The translations under genes were made by a program, and so were the position numbers. A stretch of 64,000 bases of DNA from Litoreibacter albidus (GTDB lineage: Bacteria; Pseudomonadota; Alphaproteobacteria; Rhodobacterales; Rhodobacteraceae): positions 62,001 to 126,000 of the forward strand of contig NZ_FNOI01000003.1 in assembly GCF_900107015.1 (NCBI RefSeq), read 5' to 3'. Below are positions 18,631 through 28,371 of this stretch, piece after piece; positions within the stretch are counted from its first letter, which is position 1; every line of letters starts with the position of its first letter. The notes below the pieces were generated by a model, which was given only the letters and a program-made list of their open reading frames with translations, searched no databases and was not told the DNA's origin.

Positions 18631-19968
18631 ATGAAACTTCTTAGCCTTCTGGTGGTGCTATGGGCCGGATTGCTTGCCGCCCCCACCGCGCAAGCCGCGA
18701 GCCTGATCCGCGACGCGGAGATCGAGCAGGCCCTGCGCCAGTTGGCGAAACCAATACTGCGCGCAGCGGGGTTTGGCGCGGGTCGCATCCGCATTCTGGT
18801 GATTAACGACCCGAAACTAAACGCCTTCGTGGTTGATGCAAATCACGTGTTTATTCACTCCGGCCTGATCATGAAGCTTGACCGCCCAGAGGCGCTGCAA
18901 TCCGTCATCGCGCACGAGCTGGCCCATATTGCGAACGGTCACCTGACACGCCGCGCAACAAATGCGCGGGTTGCGGGGCGCGTCACGGCGATCGGTATGG
19001 CGCTCGCCGCTGCCGCCGCGGTCAGTGGCAACGGCGACGCTGCCGTGGGGCTGGCCGCAGGGACAAGCAGCGCCGCGATGCGGCGGTTCTTTTCGCACAC
19101 ACGGGCGGAGGAATCCTCCGCCGATCAATCCGCCATGCGCTACATGGCCAATGCCGGAATTGATCCCACCGCGATGATTGATGTCTTGCAAATTTTTCGC
19201 GGTCAAGAAGCGCTGCGCCCAGGTCGCCAAGACCCCTACGCGCGCACCCATCCATTGACCCAAGACAGGCTGCGCGCGGTCAAAGGCTACGTCGCAGGCT
19301 ATAAGTCCCGCGCCAAGCCAACATCGCCGGAAGCAGGCTATTGGTACGCGCGCATGTCTGCCAAGCTAAACGGTTTTTTGCGAAACCCGCGCTACGTTCT
19401 GCGCCGCAGTGAGAGCAAGGGCAACGGGGAGATCGCAGTCCTGCGCAGGGCAATCGCCTATCACAAAACACCAAACCTCAAGAAGGCCACGGCAGAGATG
19501 AACCGCCTGCTCAATATGCGACCGCGCGATCCGTATTACCACGAGTTAATGGGGCAAATCCTGATGGAGGGACGCCAGTTCAACGCGGCGGTGGCCTCCT
19601 ACAAGAAGGCCGCCGCATTGGCCCCGCGCGAGCCGCTGATTGAGGCGGGTTTGGGTCGCGCCTTACTGGCGCAAGGATCTTCCGGCGCGGTGCAGCAGGC
19701 GTTGAAAATCCTGATCCGCGCACGGTCGCGTGACCCGAATGATCCGCAGATGTTGCGCAGTCTGGCACTGGCGCACGCAAAGAACGGCCAGAACGCGATG
19801 GCTTCCGTCGCCACCGCCGAACGTTACGCCGTGCTGGGCCGCTTTGACGACGCAAAGATACATGCAACACGCGCCGTCGGGGCCCTGCCCCGCGGGTCAT
19901 CGGGATGGCTTAGGGCGCAAGATGTGTTGGCCGCAGCGCAGTCCGCCCCCAAGCGTAAACGCAAATGA
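18631..19968 (+). CDS. M48 family metalloprotease with TPR tail (BepA-like)
   Basis: A 445-residue periplasmic protein with a signal peptide at 1-23. The zinc protease core has HELAH at 95-99 (His95, Glu96, His99) and a third ligand, Glu161, in EESSAD. The C-terminal half (about 270-440) is made of helical TPR-like repeats, for example PYYHELMGQILMEGRQFNAAVASYKKA. This is the architecture of BepA/YfgC, which helps assemble or degrade outer-membrane proteins such as LptD. Most of the 200-260 region lacks charged long loops. AAAGGA precedes the ATG. A bidirectional hairpin follows the stop. Confidence 0.88.
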   Translation: MKLLSLLVVLWAGLLAAPTAQAASLIRDAEIEQALRQLAKPILRAAGFGAGRIRILVINDPKLNAFVVDANHVFIHSGLIMKLDRPEALQSVIAHELAHIANGHLTRRATNARVAGRVTAIGMALAAAAAVSGNGDAAVGLAAGTSSAAMRRFFSHTRAEESSADQSAMRYMANAGIDPTAMIDVLQIFRGQEALRPGRQDPYARTHPLTQDRLRAVKGYVAGYKSRAKPTSPEAGYWYARMSAKLNGFLRNPRYVLRRSESKGNGEIAVLRRAIAYHKTPNLKKATAEMNRLLNMRPRDPYYHELMGQILMEGRQFNAAVASYKKAAALAPREPLIEAGLGRALLAQGSSGAVQQALKILIRARSRDPNDPQMLRSLALAHAKNGQNAMASVATAERYAVLGRFDDAKIHATRAVGALPRGSSGWLRAQDVLAAAQSAPKRKRK

Positions 19969-19993
19969 AAAAGGCCGGGCAATCGCCCGGCCT
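19968..19993 (-). terminator. intrinsic terminator of rne
   Basis: Nine-base-pair stem (19972-19980 with 19985-19993) with loop AATC. On the minus strand it is followed by TTTTTCATT, so it suits termination of rne. It sits between the converging M48 and rne genes and may slow transcription in both directions. Confidence 0.8.
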
Positions 19994-20017
19994 GTTCCAA
20001 TTCAATTCACCTATCGT

Positions 20018-22894
20018 CTAGCGACCAAGCGACCACCACCCCTTGCGCTTCGGCTTTTCAGCCTCTGCCTCGGGGGCAGCCTCAGCGCTCGCTTCCGCAG
20101 GCTCAACCGGCTTCGGCTTGGACACACGGGTCCGCGTCCGCTTCGGCTTTGGCGCTTCCTCTGTGGAGACTTCCGGCGCAGGCTCTGCGGCGACCGGCTC
20201 GGCAACGCTCTCCGCTGGGGCCTCGGCAGCTTTCGCTTTCGTAGTCTTTGGCTTCGCAGCCGTTTTACGAGGGGCACGTGGCTTCTTCGGCTTCTCAGCA
20301 GGAGCGGCCTCTGCGGTCTCGGCCTCGGCTGCTGGGGTCTCAGCTTCCGCCTCAACCACCTTCTTGGAACGGGACCGCGTGCGGGTTTTCTTCGGCTTTT
20401 CTTCAGCCGGCTTTTCCGCGGCATCCGCTTCTGCACCCGCGTCGGCTTTCACAGCCTCAGGTGCCGGAGCAACCTCAGCGGTCTTCGCCTCGTCGGCCTG
20501 CGCGACCTCCTCGGTTTTCGACTTGGAGCGGGAGCGGCTACGCGAGCGTGATTTGCTCTTCGGCTTCTCACCCTCCTCGGTCTTTACCTCTTCCGCATCC
20601 GCCTTTTGCGGCAGTGCATCGTCGGCTTTCGCGTCACCCGACTTGTCTTCAGCCGCTTTCACGTCTTCGCCGTTAGAAGCGCCGTTTTCGTCGGTTGACC
20701 CATCTTCGGAACGCTGCGCCGAGGATTTGGAGCGGCCGCGGCCACCCCGACGACGACGGCGCTTCTTCTTTTTTGGGTTGCCGTTCTCGTCCAACTCGAC
20801 TTCTGGCGTCTCCGCTGTGGTCTGCTCAGCCACTTCGGCGGCTTCCGCCATTTCGTCCTCTTCGTCCTCCATCTCGTCGATGTCAGACATGTCGATGCTG
20901 TCCATGGACACCACGTTCGACGCAACCGGATTGATCACGCGTGTCGCGGTTTTGAACTTCTCGATCGTGTAGTCAGGGCTGACCAGATGGGCATCAGCTT
21001 CCAAGCGCACCGCCATGTTGTAGCGGCTCTCGATCTGCGCCAGATGCTCGCGCTTTTCGTTCATCAGGTAGTTGATGACCGCAATCGGGGCTTTCAGCAA
21101 AACCTCTTTGGACCGCTTGCGCGTGCCCTCTTCTTCCAACTGGCGCAAGATCGTCAGCGCAAGGCTGTCGTCAGAGCGGATCAGACCCGTGCCATGACAC
21201 GAAGGACAAGGCTGCGTGCTGGCTTCCAACATGCCCGGACGCAGGCGCTGGCGCGACATTTCCAACAGACCAAAGCCAGAAATGCGACCCACTTGGATGC
21301 GGGCGCGGTCCGTCTTCAACTTGTCTTTCAGCAGCTTCTCAACCGCGTTGTTGTTGCGGCGCTCATCCATGTCGATGAAGTCAATTACGATCAAACCGGC
21401 CAAGTCGCGCAAGCGTGCCTGACGCGCCACTTCGGCGGCAGCTTCAAGGTTGGTTTTCAACGCGGTTTGCTCAATGGAGCCTTCCTTCGTTGCGCGGCCA
21501 GAGTTCACGTCCACAGCGACAAGCGCCTCTGTGGTGTCGATCACGATGTAGCCGCCCGATGGCAATTGCACCGTCGGGTTGAACATGCCGGACAGGTAGG
21601 ATTCCACCTGATGACGCGCGAACAACGGCATAGGATCCGTGTAGCGTTTCACGTTTTTCGCGTGCGACGGCATGATCATACGCATGAAGTCTTTGGCGAC
21701 GCGGTAGCCTGCTTCGCCCTCGATGATCACTTCATCGATTTCTTTATTGTAGAGGTCGCGGATTGACCGCTTGATCAAGTCGCCCTCTTCATAGATTTGC
21801 GCGGGCGCAATGGACTTCAGGGTCAACTCACGAACCTGCTCCCACTGACGTTGTAGGTATTCGTAGTCGCGCTTGATCTCGGACTTGGTCCGTTGCGAGC
21901 CCGCCGTACGCACGATCAGACCGGCGCCCAAAGGCACGTCGATCTCATTGGCGATTTCCTTGAGCTTCTTACGGTCGGCAGGGTTGGTGATCTTGCGCGA
22001 AATGCCACCACCGCGCGCGGTGTTTGGCATCAGAACGCAGTAGCGGCCAGCCAGCGACAGATATGTCGTCAGCGCTGCGCCTTTGTTGCCGCGCTCTTCT
22101 TTGACGACCTGCACCAACAGGATTTGGCGCACTTTGATAACTTCTTGGATTTTGTACCGTTTGGCGCGCGGTTTGCGCGGCAGGCGGATTTCCTCGGTTA
22201 CGTCTTCTTGGGCGACGCTTTCGATGTTCTCGTCTTTCTCAGACGCGGAGGCTTCTTCCTCGTCGTCGTCGTCATCATCGTTGTCGTCCGCATCGACGTC
22301 CAGATCAACGACATCCATGCCAGGAATGGCCGGAACCACTTCGGCCTCTGTCGCCGCAGGCGTAGCCTCGTCAGCCGCGGGAGCTTGCGCGTCAGCAGTT
22401 TCTGCATCGGCGGGTTTCGCGACAGCCGCATCGTCTAGGCTGTCCGCCGCTGCGGGCGTTGCTTCTGCATCGGATGGTGCCGCTTCTGCGACCTCTTCCG
22501 TTACGACAGCATCGTCATTCTTCGACTTTTGGGACCGCGAACGCGGCCGCGAGCGAGAGCGCGAAGATTTCTTCGGCTTCTCGTCCTCTTCCGCCTGAAG
22601 GCGTGCGTATTCAAGTTCCTCGTCGATCAGCGCCTGACGGTCAGCCATCGGGATTTGGTAATAGTCGGGGTGAATTTCCGAATATGCCAAGAAGCCATGG
22701 CGATTTCCGCCATAGTCCACGAAGGCCGCCTGAAGTGACGGCTCAACGCGGGTCACCTTTGCGAGGTATATATTGCCAGCTAGCTGGCGTTTGTTTTCTG
22801 ATTCAAAGTCAAACTCGTCAACTTTGTTTCCGTCTGCCACCACAACGCGGGTCTCTTCCGCGTGGGTGGCGTCGATAAGCATTTTCTTAGCCAT
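20018..22894 (-). CDS. rne: ribonuclease E/G
   Basis: A 958-residue endoribonuclease, the core of the RNA degradosome, which cuts AU-rich single-stranded RNA. The S1 domain starts at about 36 and is split by a roughly 150-residue insertion, first Ser/Arg-rich then strongly acidic (DDDDDDEEE), a hallmark of alphaproteobacterial RNase E. Catalytic aspartates lie in VAVDVNSGRAT and VIDFIDMDERRNN; the zinc-link is CPSCHGTG. The C-terminal third is disordered, with basic RNA-binding runs (KKKKRRRRRGGRGRSKSS) alternating with Glu/Ala-rich stretches, as expected for a scaffold. The ATG at 22894 has GGA five bases upstream. The leader before it is long, and an RraB-type regulator gene lies about 6 kb away. 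Confidence 0.95.
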   Translation of the reverse strand: MAKKMLIDATHAEETRVVVADGNKVDEFDFESENKRQLAGNIYLAKVTRVEPSLQAAFVDYGGNRHGFLAYSEIHPDYYQIPMADRQALIDEELEYARLQAEEDEKPKKSSRSRSRPRSRSQKSKNDDAVVTEEVAEAAPSDAEATPAAADSLDDAAVAKPADAETADAQAPAADEATPAATEAEVVPAIPGMDVVDLDVDADDNDDDDDDEEEASASEKDENIESVAQEDVTEEIRLPRKPRAKRYKIQEVIKVRQILLVQVVKEERGNKGAALTTYLSLAGRYCVLMPNTARGGGISRKITNPADRKKLKEIANEIDVPLGAGLIVRTAGSQRTKSEIKRDYEYLQRQWEQVRELTLKSIAPAQIYEEGDLIKRSIRDLYNKEIDEVIIEGEAGYRVAKDFMRMIMPSHAKNVKRYTDPMPLFARHQVESYLSGMFNPTVQLPSGGYIVIDTTEALVAVDVNSGRATKEGSIEQTALKTNLEAAAEVARQARLRDLAGLIVIDFIDMDERRNNNAVEKLLKDKLKTDRARIQVGRISGFGLLEMSRQRLRPGMLEASTQPCPSCHGTGLIRSDDSLALTILRQLEEEGTRKRSKEVLLKAPIAVINYLMNEKREHLAQIESRYNMAVRLEADAHLVSPDYTIEKFKTATRVINPVASNVVSMDSIDMSDIDEMEDEEDEMAEAAEVAEQTTAETPEVELDENGNPKKKKRRRRRGGRGRSKSSAQRSEDGSTDENGASNGEDVKAAEDKSGDAKADDALPQKADAEEVKTEEGEKPKSKSRSRSRSRSKSKTEEVAQADEAKTAEVAPAPEAVKADAGAEADAAEKPAEEKPKKTRTRSRSKKVVEAEAETPAAEAETAEAAPAEKPKKPRAPRKTAAKPKTTKAKAAEAPAESVAEPVAAEPAPEVSTEEAPKPKRTRTRVSKPKPVEPAEASAEAAPEAEAEKPKRKGWWSLGR

Positions 22895-23392
22895 GTTTTC
22901 CGATTGCATCTGGCCAACATCATAGAGGCCCCAGGGGGCGCATTGGGTGTGGCGGGATGTCTTGTTTGGGCGAGCTTGGACGCGCGTGGCTGCAAAACGA
23001 CCTGCGACGCGGGGTGTCCCCCGTCACGGTATTCGTTGCTGTGCCTGTCGCGTCTCATCGCGTTCTTGTCTCCGACTCGGGCCAAAATTGGTGGCGCAAG
23101 CCTTGCGAATGGTGCCACGGCGCGTTTTGCGAGCCAGCGGCGATGGCCAAAAAGGCCGTCAATCCTGCGGTGCGTAGGCTCGTTTTGTCCTTCGAGCGTG
23201 GCTGCAGTGAAACTCTAACCGGTCCAATGCGCCTATGCGGGGCACCGAGCCGTCCACAACACATAGTATTGTTTGCGTACAGATTACAATGAGCAATCGA
23301 TATCCGTGTGGATAACTTTACTGATCATGTGCCCACGCCCTCCCCTACGCCCCTTATAACGGAGGGGCGCAGGCGAGATTATTGGATGGTAC
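22895..23392. other. gene-free stretch: rne leader and promoter region
   Basis: No convincing gene is present in these 498 bp. On the minus strand an AT-rich promoter-like patch (TTGTAA with TACTAT downstream, about 23260-23290) would give a leader of roughly 370 nt for rne. Long leaders are used by known RNase E mRNAs for autoregulation. A perfect DnaA-box match (TGTGGATAA) lies at 23307-23315. A seven-base-pair GC-rich stem at 23348-23354/23363-23369 lies just past the dctD stop without a T-run and may end dctD transcripts. Confidence 0.4.
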
Positions 23393-24724
23393 TTATACGT
23401 AGTCGGCGCGTTGCAATCCGTATTTGGCCATTTTCTCGTTCAACGTGCGGCGTGGGAGGCACAGTTCTTCCATCACCGACGCGATGGAGCCCTTGTGCCG
23501 GCGCATGGTGTTGTCGATCAGCATGCGCTCAAACGCCTCGACGTATTCCTTCAACGGCTTGCCTTCGGTCGTGACAACCGGCCCGATCTCGGAATTGTCG
23601 GCCATCAGCAGCGACGCGATGGATCCCGACCCGCGGCGGTTTTGCAGCACCGCGCGTTCCGCCACGTTGATCAGCTGGCGCACATTGCCCGCCCACGGGG
23701 CCTGCAACAGTTGCGCGGCCTCCTGCGCCGAGACCTCCGGCGCGTCAGAGCCGTATTCCTCACCGAACTGTTCACCAAAGCGGTTGAACAGGGTCAGGAT
23801 GTCCTCCCCGCGCTGGCGCAGCGGCGGGATGGTGATTTTCATCGCGGCAAGGCGGTAGAACAGATCTGCGCGGATCAAATCCTCACAGGTTTTGCCCTGC
23901 TCTTGGGTGTTACAGATCGCGATAATCCGCGTCTCCGCAGGGCTGCCTTGCTCATTGATCAGCTGCAAGAGCCGCGCTTGCAGCGTCTCTGGTAGCGCCT
24001 CAATGTCTTCCAGCACCAAGGTGCCGCCACGGGCTTGCTCGACCAATGGCAATTCTTCGCCCTCGGTCACAGGCTCGAACAATTTCTTGGACAAGGACGC
24101 CTCGTCAAAGGCGGCGCAGCTGAGGGTCACGAATTTCTTACCTGCGCGCGGCCCCACAGCATGCAACGCATGCGCGGTAAGTGTTTTGCCGGACCCCGTT
24201 TCGCCGTCGATCAGCACGTGCCCATCGGCCTGCCCCAGATCAAGAATATCTTCGCGCAACCGCTCCATCACCGGCGAGGAGCCGATCAGCTTTTTCATCA
24301 GCGCAGCACCGTCCGACAGCTCCCGACGCAACGCACGGTTGTCGAGCGTCAGACGGCGCGAGATCGTCGCGCGCTTGGCCAGTTGCGTCATACGGTCGGG
24401 GTTGAACGGCTTTTCGAGAAAATCAAACGCCCCGACGCGCATCGCCTCAACCGCCATCGGCACATCACCGTGGCCGGTAATCATGATCACCGGCAAGGCG
24501 CTATCTTGGCTCATCAAACGTTTCAGGAACTGCATCCCGTCCATGCCCGGCATCTTGATGTCGCTCACCACGATACCCGGGTAATCATTGCCGATCCCTT
24601 TCAGCGCCTCTTCGGCGCTGGCAAAGGTTTCAGTGTCGTAGCCCGACAGCGCCAGCCATTGGGAAATCGACTGACGCATGTCATGTTCGTCGTCAACAAT
24701 TGCAATCTTCAGGGCGTTGGCCAT
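23393..24724 (-). CDS. dctD: C4-dicarboxylate response regulator DctD, without GAFTGA
   Basis: A 443-residue response regulator. The receiver domain (1-120) has Asp11, Asp12, phospho-acceptor Asp55, Thr83 and Lys105. An AAA+ ATPase domain (about 145-370) has Walker A GETGSGKT at 174-181 and Walker B GGTLVLED. A Fis-type helix-turn-helix (about 412-438) follows. The region between Walker A and B, where sigma-54 activators carry GAFTGA, reads KLFEPVTEGEELPLVEQA and lacks the loop. A classical sigma-54 contact is therefore unlikely. The Rhodobacter capsulatus NtrC precedent suggests it may work with sigma-70 RNA polymerase. It lies 31 bp downstream of dctB, and AAGGAG precedes the ATG. Confidence 0.88.
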   Translation of the reverse strand: MANALKIAIVDDEHDMRQSISQWLALSGYDTETFASAEEALKGIGNDYPGIVVSDIKMPGMDGMQFLKRLMSQDSALPVIMITGHGDVPMAVEAMRVGAFDFLEKPFNPDRMTQLAKRATISRRLTLDNRALRRELSDGAALMKKLIGSSPVMERLREDILDLGQADGHVLIDGETGSGKTLTAHALHAVGPRAGKKFVTLSCAAFDEASLSKKLFEPVTEGEELPLVEQARGGTLVLEDIEALPETLQARLLQLINEQGSPAETRIIAICNTQEQGKTCEDLIRADLFYRLAAMKITIPPLRQRGEDILTLFNRFGEQFGEEYGSDAPEVSAQEAAQLLQAPWAGNVRQLINVAERAVLQNRRGSGSIASLLMADNSEIGPVVTTEGKPLKEYVEAFERMLIDNTMRRHKGSIASVMEELCLPRRTLNEKMAKYGLQRADYV

Positions 24725-24755
24725 AGTTTCGGCTCCTTATATTTCCAGTCGTCGC

Positions 24756-26597
24756 CTACTCGGCGGCCTCAATTTTAACTTTTGGTTTTGGCAAATCCGT
24801 CGGGGGGTGGGTCTTTATCGCCTCTTGCCCCAGAATTGGCAGTTGAACTTCAAACACCGCCCCGCCCGCTTGGCCGTTGCGCGCGGTCAACCGCCCGCCA
24901 AGGTCAGTCACAATCCCAGAAGAGATCGCGAGCCCAAGCCCGACACCGTCGCCGGGCTGTTTGGTGGTGTAGAATGGCTCGAACAGCTCGTTAAGGCTCT
25001 CCAGCCCCTCGCCGTTGTCACGCACGCTCAGCACTGCGGTTTCACCGGAGTTCAGCAATATCTCCACCTGCGGCATCGCCACGCCTTTGGTCGCATCTAG
25101 CGCGTTGCGGAACAGGTTAATAATCACCTGCTCCAACCGGACACGGTCGCCAAGCACCATAACAGGCTCGTCCGGTAGTGTAGAAATCACGCGGACGTCG
25201 CCGCGTTTCAACTGTGGCTCCATCATCGACAAAGAGCCGCGCACGGCGTCGCGCAGGTCGACCGGTTCCAGATCGTCGCTGCCCTTACGCGCGTAGGATT
25301 TTAACTGCTTGGTAATCGCGCCCATGCGGTCGATCAGGTCGTCAATCCGCTGGAACGACGCTTGCGCCTCGTCCGGTCGGCGGCGTTGCAGCAAAAGCTT
25401 GGCCCCTGCCAAATAGGTCTTCATCGCCGCCAGCGGTTGGTTCAACTCGTGGCTCACGGCAGCTGACATCTCCCCAAGTGCCGCAAGCTTTTGCGACTGG
25501 GCCAAAGACTGCTCGGCCACGGCAAGGTTTTTCTGGACCTTCTGGCGCTCCGCGATTTCGCGGCTCAAGCGCAGGTTCAACGCGCGCAGCTCTTCGCTTT
25601 CACGGCGGAAGAACCCTGCCTGCGACCGCGCGCGACGCGACAACACATAGAACGCCAAGGCCAGCAGGATGGCGAAAGCCATAATCTCGATCGCCAGCAC
25701 ACCGTTCACCCGTTCCCGCACACTTGCGTAGGTGGAGAACGAGGTGATCCGCCAGCCACGAAACGGGATGCGGCCGACCATCTCCATCACAGCCTCCCCG
25801 CGGAAATAAACGTCTGGTTGGGCAATATCGAACAGGCCACCCGTTGCCTCGAACGCACGGTTCAACGCGCTGTCTGGCACGCGGTTCTCCAGCGCCTCGG
25901 AGATGTTGGAGCCCCGCCAGCGCGGATCAGTGGCAATAACGATCTGCCCCTCGGAGTCCGCGATCAGCACCGCCTCGGACGGCGATCTCCAACGGGTCTC
26001 GAACTGGCGAAGGTCCACGTCAACCACGATAACGCCCAAGCCCTGCTTCTCCGATTCGATACGGCGGGCATAGGTGAATTTGAACGCGCCGCTTTCTAAT
26101 TGGGTTGCGTTGAACACCGTTTCATTGGTGCGCAACGCATCCACGAAGAACGGCGAATTCCGAAAGGCCGCGCCCAACTCGTTGCGGTTCGACGACGCCA
26201 CAACAACCCCACCGTGATCCAGCAAGCGCAAACCGACAGCGCCTATTTCCTCGGAAAAGGAAATCAGACGGCGAGAGGTGGCGGAAAAGTCGTTGGAGTT
26301 CAGCGCGGAGATCATCACCGGATCCCGCGACAACAGCAGCGGCACCACACGGTTTCGCTGCAATTCGGACGTGATTGCATTCGAATAGAGCGCCAGCCGG
26401 ATTTCGCCGCGCGTGCGCGTACTTTCGGTGAAGCGATCCGTCAGCCACAGGTTGGAGATCCAGATAATCCCGATCGCCAAAGCAACAGACAAAACGACAA
26501 CGCCGCGCACAAGCCACGCCGCCCTAACGGGCGGCCGACGCGGTGCGGGCCGAACCGGCTTCAGCTCGGTTCCGCCGAAAGGGGGCGTTGTCTTCAT
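24756..26597 (-). CDS. dctB: C4-dicarboxylate sensor histidine kinase DctB
   Basis: A 613-residue membrane kinase. It has two membrane helices (about 26-52 and 298-320) flanking a periplasmic double-PAS sensor of about 245 residues, a short coiled coil (330-375), then the HisKA domain with phospho-acceptor His383 in AAVSHELNQPLAAMK. The ATPase domain has the N box (INLFRNALDA) and G boxes (DNGEGL, GVGLGLAIS). It senses dicarboxylates such as succinate and fumarate in the periplasm and phosphorylates DctD, encoded just downstream. The transporter genes dctPQM are not in the window. The ribosome site is weak. Confidence 0.9.
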   Translation of the reverse strand: MKTTPPFGGTELKPVRPAPRRPPVRAAWLVRGVVVLSVALAIGIIWISNLWLTDRFTESTRTRGEIRLALYSNAITSELQRNRVVPLLLSRDPVMISALNSNDFSATSRRLISFSEEIGAVGLRLLDHGGVVVASSNRNELGAAFRNSPFFVDALRTNETVFNATQLESGAFKFTYARRIESEKQGLGVIVVDVDLRQFETRWRSPSEAVLIADSEGQIVIATDPRWRGSNISEALENRVPDSALNRAFEATGGLFDIAQPDVYFRGEAVMEMVGRIPFRGWRITSFSTYASVRERVNGVLAIEIMAFAILLALAFYVLSRRARSQAGFFRRESEELRALNLRLSREIAERQKVQKNLAVAEQSLAQSQKLAALGEMSAAVSHELNQPLAAMKTYLAGAKLLLQRRRPDEAQASFQRIDDLIDRMGAITKQLKSYARKGSDDLEPVDLRDAVRGSLSMMEPQLKRGDVRVISTLPDEPVMVLGDRVRLEQVIINLFRNALDATKGVAMPQVEILLNSGETAVLSVRDNGEGLESLNELFEPFYTTKQPGDGVGLGLAISSGIVTDLGGRLTARNGQAGGAVFEVQLPILGQEAIKTHPPTDLPKPKVKIEAAE

Positions 26598-26650
26598 GGT
26601 GCTAGATTAGGTGCTTGGTTGCATACTCTCAAGCGCACCCGTCGGCGAAT

Positions 26651-27319
26651 TTACGCCAGCGCCAAAACCTCGGTCAAAGATTTGAATACGCCCAGCCCGT
26701 CCGTGCCGCCGTGAATACCTTCACACGCCCGCTCCGGATGGGGCATCATGCCCAAAACACGCCGGTTTTCACTTAGAATGCCTGCAATGTCCCCTGCGGA
26801 GCCATTTGGGTTGCCCACATAGCTGAACGCCACCCGGTCTTCGCCGCGCAACCGCGCGACCAATTCCGCGTCGGCGGAAAAGTTCCCATCGTGGTGCGCA
26901 ATCGGCACCATGATCTCCGCCCCCTTGGTGTAGGCATTGGTGAACGGGCTGTCCGCCGTATCGACGCGCAGCGTTTGTTCGCGGCACACAAACTTCAAAC
27001 CCGCGTTGCGCATCAGCACACCCGGCAGCAGACCAGTTTCGCACAGCACTTGGAAGCCGTTGCAGAATCCCAGAACGTGCCCGCCCTTATGGGCAAAATC
27101 CACCACGGCGCGGCAGATCGGCGACTGCGCGGCAATGGCACCGCACCGCAGGTAGTCCCCGAAGGAAAAGCCGCCCGGAATGCCAATAACATCCAAGCCT
27201 TGCGGCAGGTCGGTATCCTTGTGCCAGACCATAGAGACCTCAAAGCCCGCTTCGCGGAACCCTTCGGCTAGATCGCGGTCGCAGTTGGACCCGGGGAAGA
27301 CGATGACGGCAGCTTTCAT
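26651..27319 (-). CDS. purQ: phosphoribosylformylglycinamidine synthase, glutaminase subunit
   Basis: PurQ supplies ammonia from glutamine for the fourth step of purine synthesis, working with PurL and PurS. The 222-residue class I amidotransferase has nucleophile Cys86 in GFCNGFQVL, with His194 and Glu196 in MPHPERA completing the triad. AAAGGA precedes the start. It is the last gene of the purC-rraB-purS-adh-purQ run; unusually, a dehydrogenase gene separates it from purS, with only 14 bp between the dehydrogenase stop and this start. Confidence 0.97.
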   Translation of the reverse strand: MKAAVIVFPGSNCDRDLAEGFREAGFEVSMVWHKDTDLPQGLDVIGIPGGFSFGDYLRCGAIAAQSPICRAVVDFAHKGGHVLGFCNGFQVLCETGLLPGVLMRNAGLKFVCREQTLRVDTADSPFTNAYTKGAEIMVPIAHHDGNFSADAELVARLRGEDRVAFSYVGNPNGSAGDIAGILSENRRVLGMMPHPERACEGIHGGTDGLGVFKSLTEVLALA

Positions 27320-27333
27320 GGCGGAGCGGTCCT

Positions 27334-28371
27334 TTAGCTTAAAAAATCGGTAATGACGGCCACGCCCGGAGGGGTCGGCCCGTTGAAGGCAGCAAGCTCG
27401 TCCGACACACCGGACAGCGCAATTTCCCGCGCGATCAGCGGCGACATGTCAATGCGGCCTGTCGTGATCAGCGCGAGTAGGCTTGGGTATTTCCACGGCG
27501 GCATGCCGCGCGTGCCGTAAAGGGCCAGATTGCCCAAGTAGACAGCACTCATGTTGATGTCCATCGTCGCGGTATGGCCAACGGGCATCCCCACCTGCAC
27601 ATGCCGGCCAAGGGGGCGCAGGCACTCAATAGATGCGTTTGTGGTCGCAGGCAGCCCCAAGGCCTCAATAGACACATGCGCCCCGCCATCGGTGATGTCT
27701 TTGATACGGGCGGCAACATCGCCGTCCATCGCATTTACGGAAGCTTCGGCCCCTAACCCTTTGGCGTGGATCAGTTTTTCCTCAACGACATCCACGACAA
27801 CAACCCGCGCGCCCATGGCCACGCCCAGCAGCAACGCGGACAGCCCGATGCCGCCCGTGCCATGGATGGCCAGCCATTCGCCGGGTTGAAGTGCCGCACG
27901 TCCGGTCAGCGCGTGCCACGCCGTCGTCACACGGCAGCCTAGGCCCGCCGCGACAGTTGGCGACAGGTTTTCAGGCAGATGTGTCAGGTTGTGGTCAAAT
28001 GGAACGGCTACGTATTCGGCGAAAGCCCCTGGCTCCACGAATCCCGGAAGACGCTGGTTCGGGCAGGTGTTTTGATGCCCTTCCTGACACGACGGGCACG
28101 TGCCGCAGGCCAGAATAAACGGCGCAATCAGCTTGTCGCCGACCTTGTGGGTCGCTTGCGGCCCCACTTCCACAACTTCACCGCAGTATTCGTGCCCGCC
28201 AATCTGGCCCGGCTTTACGCGCGGATGTTCTCCGGTCCAGCCGTGCCAGTCGGAGCGGCACACGCCGCACGCCATAACCTTCAGCACAACCCCGTCATTG
28301 GGGCACGCAGGCTCCGGCACGTCCTCTATGGACAGCGGGGCGTTGTAGTCGCGAAGAACCGCGGCGCGCAT
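27334..28371 (-). CDS. zinc-dependent alcohol dehydrogenase (MDR family)
   Basis: A 345-residue medium-chain dehydrogenase. Catalytic zinc ligands are Cys38 (GVCRSDWH) and the His60-Glu61 pair (GGHEYCGE). A structural zinc site is formed by Cys89, Cys92, Cys95 and Cys103. The Rossmann motif [13 protein letters not shown] binds NAD(P). It oxidises an alcohol to an aldehyde or ketone; the substrate is unknown. The ATG at 28371 shares its A with the purS stop (TAATG), so it is translationally coupled inside the purine operon. That placement is odd because no step of purine synthesis needs such an enzyme. Confidence 0.9.
   Translation of the reverse strand: MRAAVLRDYNAPLSIEDVPEPACPNDGVVLKVMACGVCRSDWHGWTGEHPRVKPGQIGGHEYCGEVVEVGPQATHKVGDKLIAPFILACGTCPSCQEGHQNTCPNQRLPGFVEPGAFAEYVAVPFDHNLTHLPENLSPTVAAGLGCRVTTAWHALTGRAALQPGEWLAIHGTGGIGLSALLLGVAMGARVVVVDVVEEKLIHAKGLGAEASVNAMDGDVAARIKDITDGGAHVSIEALGLPATTNASIECLRPLGRHVQVGMPVGHTATMDINMSAVYLGNLALYGTRGMPPWKYPSLLALITTGRIDMSPLIAREIALSGVSDELAAFNGPTPPGVAVITDFLS

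Noticed and set aside
22957-23292. 111-codon plus-strand open frame upstream of rne
   Set aside because: Unconvincing composition, no ribosome site, overlaps the probable rne leader and promoter.
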